Of a DNA stretch of 64,000 bases, positions 58,450 through 64,000 are shown piece by piece (the first letter of the stretch is position 1; every line of letters begins with the position of its first letter). The notes beneath the pieces are model-generated. The model made no database searches and was not told the DNA's origin. It worked only from the letters and a program-made list of their open reading frames with translations. The DNA comes from Parasponia andersonii (lineage: Eukaryota; Streptophyta; Magnoliopsida; Rosales; Cannabaceae). A program made the position numbers and the translations under genes. The DNA lies in assembly GCA_002914805.1 (NCBI GenBank), contig JXTB01000189.1:542740-606739 (forward strand), given 5' to 3'.

Positions 58450-60521
58450 ATAAATCCGGAATTTTTGAGGGTAATTTGGACATTTTATTAATTTTCTGGA
58501 TAAAATATTGTGGGAATTAATTTGCAAATATTTTGTGCAGAGAGACTAAATTGTAAATTTTGGGGGACTAGATTGATAGAGATTTGAAATTTTGGGGACT
58601 TATGTACAATTTTTAAAAAATTACACAGCCTATTCAAAGCGGGCCACGTGGCCTGTTGACTCACTTCTCTCTCTGTCTTCTCTATCTTCTCCCCGATCCC
58701 TCTCTCTCCTCTCTCTCTTCTTTCTCGGCCGAAGCAAGGAGGAGGGCAGCCGCCGTTGCGCTAGCCACCGTCCGGGCTGCCCACCTACCAGCGTCGACTC
58801 GTCGCGCACCTTCGCCGGTCATCAGCAGCTGCCGCCGGCAACCAAATCGCCTGAAAAAGCCATTGAAGCCGTTTTGACCCATTTCGGAATTTCGGCCGTC
58901 GGCGACGATTCCGGCCACCATTCGACCTCCAACCGATTCCCTTGGATTCGTATCGTCTCAAGGATCATCAAGGTATATATATCTCAACCCTATTTTGTCT
59001 GGATTGAAAATTGCCATTTTTGGGTGTTTGGAGTTTTTGAATTTAGTTTTCGATCCGGCCGTTGGATTGTGTTTTTGAGTTCATTTTTGGAATGTACTTG
59101 GAAAATGGAGAAGTTTGATATATATATATATTGTGTAGTTTGGTGATCGGCACAAAAATCGAGACTGGACGGTCGAGATTTTGTCTCGTTTTGCGTGCCA
59201 CCGGCCTGGACCCGAATTGGAAAAGTTATATATTTAACCTAACTATTTTGGGTGCTAGGAATTCAGTGAAGAGGTCCGTCCGTTTGTGGAATTGAAGCTC
59301 CGGTGAGAAAGTTGGTTTTTCACAAGAGGACAATNGTTTTTGAGTTAAAACTTATTTTCTGCAGCATATAAGAACAAGTGTATTTTTAATGATTTGAATT
59401 ATATGTGATAGAATCTGGTTATACGATATATATTGTACTGCTCTGAGAGTTTGCTGTGTGCAAGTTATTTTGGGTATATTAAAAATAGGGCCTTTATGCT
59501 GCCCGTTTCTCTATAAAACCCTATTATGCATGTTTTACTGAAAAACTAGAGTACAACAGTTTTTACACTTCAGTTCTGTATTGCACGTGTCATAGGATTA
59601 TACATGAGTACCGTGTTAGCATCGTGGATTTTACAGTGTGGCGTTGCATGCCCCATCATCGGTGAAAGTCCGTAAACTTGTGCAAGGTCTTGTTACTTCT
59701 GATTACCTCTCCATTTGGTAGGTGTAGACAATTCAGTTGACCCTCCAGGTTTGGTAGGCGACACATGGGTGTCTCCTCCGGGTATGGGCTTAGGTATCAG
59801 GCAGGCAGTTAGGTACACTTAGTGCCATCATCCTGGATTTCTACAGATGAGAGGATGTGAGCTCATGGGTATGGGTTGATTTGTGTCATATGCATATGGA
59901 TTGATGGTTTTGATTACACTGTTTTATATATATTGGCTCCCAGTTTGGATTATATATATATATATGCGTGTGTATGTTTTGGATTTGAACTAACCATGCA
60001 GGAGTTTTCCATCACTGAATTGTTTTCTTCTAGGTAACTATTTTCCTACTGGGCATTGTATGCTCACCCTCTACCTTCCTCCTCAGGTGGTGTCCAGTGC
60101 GATCTTGGTGATCAAGAGTAGTAAGAGGTCATCCGAATTACAGTTCGTCTCTTGGTAATGCTAGGAGTTATTGCCGTAGTCTTTGGACTATTTGGATTTT
60201 GTTTTAGCATTGAACTAAGATTACTGCTTTTTATTTTGTCTGCAAACTTGTGTATGCCATTCTGGTGTTTGACTTCTGTTGTGGATGACGATAATGCTGA
60301 GTTTTATATTTAATTTCATATTTTTAAGTAATTGTTCAATCCATGTTTAATGGTGTATACGAACTGTGGGAGTGGTTCACGGGATGAAATTCTGATTATT
60401 TTATTTAAATGGACCATTTTTATAAAATCTAGAACTTTTGATATTTTTCAAATAAATCAAGGAATTTCTCACCTTTGTGAAATTCCCCTTCTGCCACTAG
60501 CCCGGGTTTTGGGTCGTGACA
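58450..60521 (+). repeat. 5' LTR of the chromovirus
   Basis: The right end is set by GGGTCGTGACA and the PBS that follows. The left end is approximate, because an AT repeat has replaced the expected TGTAA start. It carries a CT-rich tract (58660-58730), a GC-rich leader (58735-58960), and blocks shared with the solo LTRs. The 184-codon frame at 58592-59146 lies within it and has no protein similarity I recognise. Confidence 0.8.
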
Positions 60522-60529
60522 GAAATTTT

Positions 60530-60541
60530 TGATATCAGAGC
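60530..60541 (+). other. Primer-binding site of the chromovirus (initiator-Met type)
   Basis: TGATATCAGAGC differs by one base from the usual TGGTATCAGAGC complementary to the tRNA-iMet 3' end, nine bases after the LTR end. Confidence 0.8.
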
Positions 60542-60655
60542 TTTGAGTTTAACAGCTTGGACGTATCACCATAAAACTAGATTGAAGTTGTTTTTATGAT
60601 AAGCATGCATCATTATCTCAAAAATAGTTTAGCATATTGTTTCAGACTTGTAAGG

Positions 60656-61800
60656 ATGCCTCCTAGAAGAGTTCTGAGGCACCATCCAGATGCCGAACCT
60701 CTTTGTCCGGATTTCACTCATCTAATCGAGGCAATGCAGCAGACATTTATCCAGATGAGCAATCTAGATTATCAGCCTCCAGCTCTGAGGGAACGTCTGT
60801 TGGATCAGGCTGATCACCTTCAACAGTTCATGTATCTCCAGCCAGGGCAGTTTGATGGTAGATCAGAAGCTTTCACGGTAATTGCTTGGTTGCGTGAGAT
60901 GAAGAGGCACTTTTGAGCCCTTGGTACTCCGGTTGAGTTTTGGGTTGTGTTTGCTGTTACCCGTTTGACAGGGAGCGCCATTTGTTGGTGGGAAATAGTG
61001 GAACGGATGCAAGATATAGTGGGCTTGATTTGGGAAGACTTTGAACGGATTTTCAAGGCCCAGTATGCCAATGAGGATCAACAGGATGAAGTTGTGAACC
61101 GATTTGAGACTTTGATCCAAGGTAACAGAACGGTGAATGAGTACCTTATAGAGTTCATTGAGTTGGCAAGTGTTGCTCTTGGACCGGGTACGAGTGAGAA
61201 GTACCGAGTTGCCAAGTTCAAGAGTCGTCTGAATCGGAACATTTTCAACAGGATCAGCACTCAGACTTTCCACACTCTTCCTGAGATTGTAGTGGCTGCC
61301 TAGCGAGTAGAGGCCATCGAAGAAAGTTTGGATTCCAGGAGAAACCAACGGAGAGGAAATGACATGAAAGCCACTAGAAGGAACCAGGGGCAGTGGTCAA
61401 CCTAGGTTACTCTGAGCAGTGGGAGCTCAAACAGTAGTGGTTCTTCTGGGGGTGGCAGAGGTAGTCCGTATGGAGGATGTTTTGCTTGTGGCCAACAGGG
61501 TCATCGGAAGAAGGAGTGTCCCAACTGTCTGCAGAAATCTCCTCTTTCTCAGGGAGGACCGCAGAGGAGCCAGTCAGGTTCTGTTCCCTATCAGAACACT
61601 TAAGCAAAGCTGCAACAGTCACAGGACACTTCGCAGGCTTTTACTTCCCCTCAGCCTTATCAACATCAGTACCGCCCTCAGGGTTTCACTTAGAACTTTC
61701 AGACTCCTCAGGCTTCAGAGAGTCAGGATGGGCGTGGATATAGCAGTAGTGATCAAGGATCCAGTAGCAGCCGAACTAGTTAGGGGAGAGGTAACAAAGT
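60656..61800 (+). pseudogene. gag of the chromovirus, with in-frame stops
   Basis: The frame starts at ATG 60656 (MPPRRVLRHHPDAEP). The capsid-type core has LREMKRHF, AICWWEIVERMQD, WEDFERIFKAQYAN and VNEYLIEFIELASVA. A Ser/Gly-rich segment precedes the zinc knuckle CFACGQQGHRKKEC, which is complete (CCHC). Stops: TGA 60914, TAG 61301, TAG 61403, TAA 61601, TAG 61691 and TAG 61781. The stop at 61301 sits between AA and RVE, where the clade has Gln. There are no frameshifts. Confidence 0.87.
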
Positions 61801-61810
61801 AAAAGGAAAG

Positions 61811-62340
61811 GTGACTGGCCAAGCCTATGCTTTTACTGGGGCAGACGACACTCAAGATCGCACCGGTCGACGTGTTGTTGACGGTATGATCCTTCTTTCA
61901 CACTTTTGGGCACATATTTTGTTTGGTACTGGTGTATCCCATTCATTCATATCCTTATTGTTTGCTCAACTATTAGGGTTGGAATTTTCTGATTTGGATT
62001 ATGTATTGTCATTGGGTACACCTTTGGGAGGAATAGCCAACATGTCTAGTGTGTGTAAGTCTTGTCGGGTTGTGGTTGGCGATAGGAAGCTTCTTGCTGA
62101 TTTGATTGTGTTACCGATGGGACAGTATGACGTGATACTTGGTATGGATTGGTTGTCGAAATATCGAGCTATTATGGACTGTCATAAGAAGCGGGTGACT
62201 CTTTTTCCTAGTGATGGATATCCTATTGTCTATGAGACTGGGATGAGTCTGTTGAAGCCTAGTCCTGTTCTGAAAGTGTGCATGAGTGGAAGGAAGAAAC
62301 TTGAGTGTTATGCGAACTTGTTTGCCATGGATGGCAAGGT
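61811..62340 (+). pseudogene. Protease region of the chromovirus, catalytic Asp lost
   Basis: The frame continues from gag. The retropepsin motif reads LFGTGVSHSFISLLFA at about 61918-61965, where the clade has DTG: the catalytic Asp is Gly, an A to G change at 61925. The second conserved block, VILGMDWLSKY, is intact. It lies between gag and RT in the same frame. The protease would process the Gag-Pol polyprotein, so this copy should be defective even apart from its stops. Confidence 0.85.
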
Positions 62341-63862
62341 AAGGATAGACGATCAAAACCCATGGATTTCGGTGGTGTGTGAGTATTCAGAGGTGTTTCC
62401 TGAAGACTTACCGGGGTTACCACTTGATAGGGAGATCGAGTTCTATATTGAACTAGTTCCTGGAGCCCAGCCAGTTTCTATTCCAACCTATCGCATGACA
62501 CCTGTTGAGATGGAAGAATTAAGAGAACAGTTGGACGATCTACTTTCCAAGGGCTTTATTCGCAGTAGCACTTCTCCTTAGGGTGCTCTTGTTTTGTTTG
62601 CGAAGAAAGCTGATGGTTCGTTGAGACTTTGTGTGGATTACCGGAAGTTGAACCAGTTGACAGTGAAGAACAAGTATCCTTTGCCAAGGATAGACAAGTT
62701 GTTTGATCAACTTGGTGGTTTAAGATTCTTCTCTAAGATTAATTTGAGATCCGGTTATCATCAGTTGAAGATAAGAGAGGATGATATACCTAAAACAGCA
62801 TTCAGAACTCGATATGGTCATTTCGAGATTTTGGTGATGCCGTTTGGTCTGATGAATGCTCCCGCAGCTTTTATGGATCTCATGTACTAGATCTTCAGGC
62901 CGTTTTTGGACCGTTTTATGGTTATGTTCATCGACGACATCCTAGTGTATTCCAAAACTCGAGAAGAGTACGCCGAACATCTGGGGATAGTACTCAAGAT
63001 CTTGAGAGATCATCAGTTGTACACCAAGAAATTGAAGTGTGACTTTTGGATGTCAGAAGTGAAGTTCTTGGGCCATGTGATTTCTCACGGAGGTATTTCA
63101 GTCGATCCCACTAAAATTAAAGCTATTCTAGAGTGGGAAAGACCGAGAAATGTGATGGAGGTACGTAGTTTCCTTGGTTTGGCAGGCTACTATCGTCATT
63201 TTGTACAAGATTTCTCGAAAATTGCTTTGCCTTTGACAAAGTTGACCAGGAAGGACGTCAAGTTTGTTTGGGACCACGAGAGTGAAGAAGCTTATATCAG
63301 ATTGAAGCAGAGTTTAACCACCACACCTGTTCTTACTATTCCCGACAGTAACGAGCCTTATGTGGTGTATACCGATGCTTCGAAAACGGGTTTGGGATGT
63401 GTCTTGATGCAGAATGGTCGAGTTATGGCTTATGCTTCTCGTCAATTGAAGCCACATAAAAAGATCTATCCCACCCATGATCTGGAACTTGTAGCAGTGA
63501 TCTTTGCATTGAAGATTTGGCGATGTTACTTGTATGGTGTGAAGTTCGACATATCTTCCGATCATAAGAGTTTGAAGTATCTCTTTACCTTGAAGGATTT
63601 GAACTTGAGACAGCGAAGATGGATTGAGTATATAGAGGATTATGACTTCGACCTACAGTACCATCCTGGTAAGGCTAATGTTATAACCGATGCACTGAGT
63701 AGGAAGCCTTGTGGTACACTAGCTGCACTGGTGTTTGAAGATTGGAAAAACTCAGTTACGATTGGTGATTACAACTTGCAGTACTTCAAGAATGAAAGTG
63801 TTGCTTGCCTGAGCAACATTGTGATTTCACCATCTTTTCTCCAGACTATCCAGCAAAGTTAG
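62341..63862 (+). pseudogene. Reverse transcriptase and RNase H of the chromovirus
   Basis: In order: [88 protein letters not shown], then the catalytic [11 protein letters not shown] near 62926-62955 with both Asp kept. RNase H follows with [36 protein letters not shown] and [11 protein letters not shown], then the linker [18 protein letters not shown] codons at 62579 (between SP and GA, a Trp site in the family), 62888 and 63860 interrupt it. No frameshift over 1.5 kb. Confidence 0.9.
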
Positions 63863-64000
63863 TGGCAAGACAGGGAGTTGAGGATAACCTGGAACTGACT
63901 TCAGAATGGTTAACAGTTAGATGGTTGGAGCACTAATAGAGAAGGGTTCTTACTTTTCAATGGGAAGTTGGATGTAGCTAATGACCCTAATCTTTGAGAA
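63863..64000 (+). other. Start of the RNase H-integrase linker of the chromovirus, cut by the window end
   Basis: The same frame continues with further stops (a TGA near 63896) and short readable pieces (FNGKLDVAND). The integrase zinc motif and catalytic core should follow outside the window. Confidence 0.6.

Larger units (their letters stand above)
58450..64000 (+). mobile_element. Ty3/gypsy chromovirus, Tekay/Del-like (3' end outside window)
   Basis: A long LTR (to 60521) with ...GGGTCGTGACA at its end is followed by a Met-type PBS (60530-60541), gag with a zinc knuckle, protease, RT and RNase H in one frame. The RT blocks match the Tekay/Del clade ([41 protein letters not shown]). From 60656 to 63862 there are nine in-frame stops including the last, but no frameshift. 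Integrase and the 3' LTR are beyond the window. The LTR belongs to the same family as LTRs a, b, c and d. Confidence 0.9.

Noticed and set aside
58592..59146. 184-codon ORF on +
   Set aside because: It lies inside the long LTR of the chromovirus, crosses a CT-rich simple tract and has no recognisable domain.

Overview
The window is nuclear DNA of a flowering plant, probably a dicot. It is AT-rich, with intron-containing genes (GT/AG introns), Ty3/gypsy and Ty1/copia LTR retrotransposons, solo LTRs and MITE-like elements, and a few N positions (near 13664, 29098, 34113, 39067, 59333). I saw no bacterial-type operons, CRISPR arrays or rRNA; tRNA genes were not searched rigorously. There is one apparently intact protein-coding gene.

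Layout. 1-12111: a decayed Tat/Retand-type Ty3/gypsy element on + (end of the 5' LTR, gag-pol with many in-frame stops, two tandem-repeat arrays, an antisense additional ORF, 3' LTR). 13241-13722: two tandem MITE-like elements. 13811-16092: intact five-exon Alfin-like PHD-finger gene (unit A). 17805-22500: decayed copia element on -. 23292-24521: 5'-truncated Alfin-like unit B, cut inside its PHD finger by a long gypsy LTR that itself carries a second LTR. 29212-31155 and 33232-40036: two Alfin-like pseudogenes (C, D) on -, D with a copia element in intron 2. 41145-42985: another antisense LTR. 43222-43298: orphan PHD tail (E), abutting a half LTR (43299-44428). 44557-51200: Alfin-like pseudogene F with a 5-kb non-autonomous LTR element in its PHD exon. 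52320-56785: remnants G1 and G2, G2 split by a solo LTR. 57396-57939: MITE-like element. About 58450-64000: a Tekay/Del-type chromovirus on +, running off the window.

Main reading. The locus is a tandem array of Alfin-like genes (plant-specific nuclear histone readers: N-terminal Alfin domain plus C-terminal PHD finger). Only A keeps all exons, splice sites and zinc ligands. The mixed orientations (+ + - - - + +) look like the product of one inversion of about 16.7 kb. The LTR interrupting B stops part-way at about 27743; the missing half of an LTR of the same family, followed by the missing PHD codons, lies in reverse orientation at 44428-43222; and the flanking 5-mers match as a decayed target duplication (GTATC/GTATT). 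Undoing the inversion puts all units head to tail in the order A, B+E, D, C, F, G1, G2.

The gypsy polyproteins keep long reading frames but are full of premature TAG/TAA/TGA codons, mostly where the family has Gln, Trp or Arg. This fits decay by deamination of methylated cytosine in silenced chromatin.
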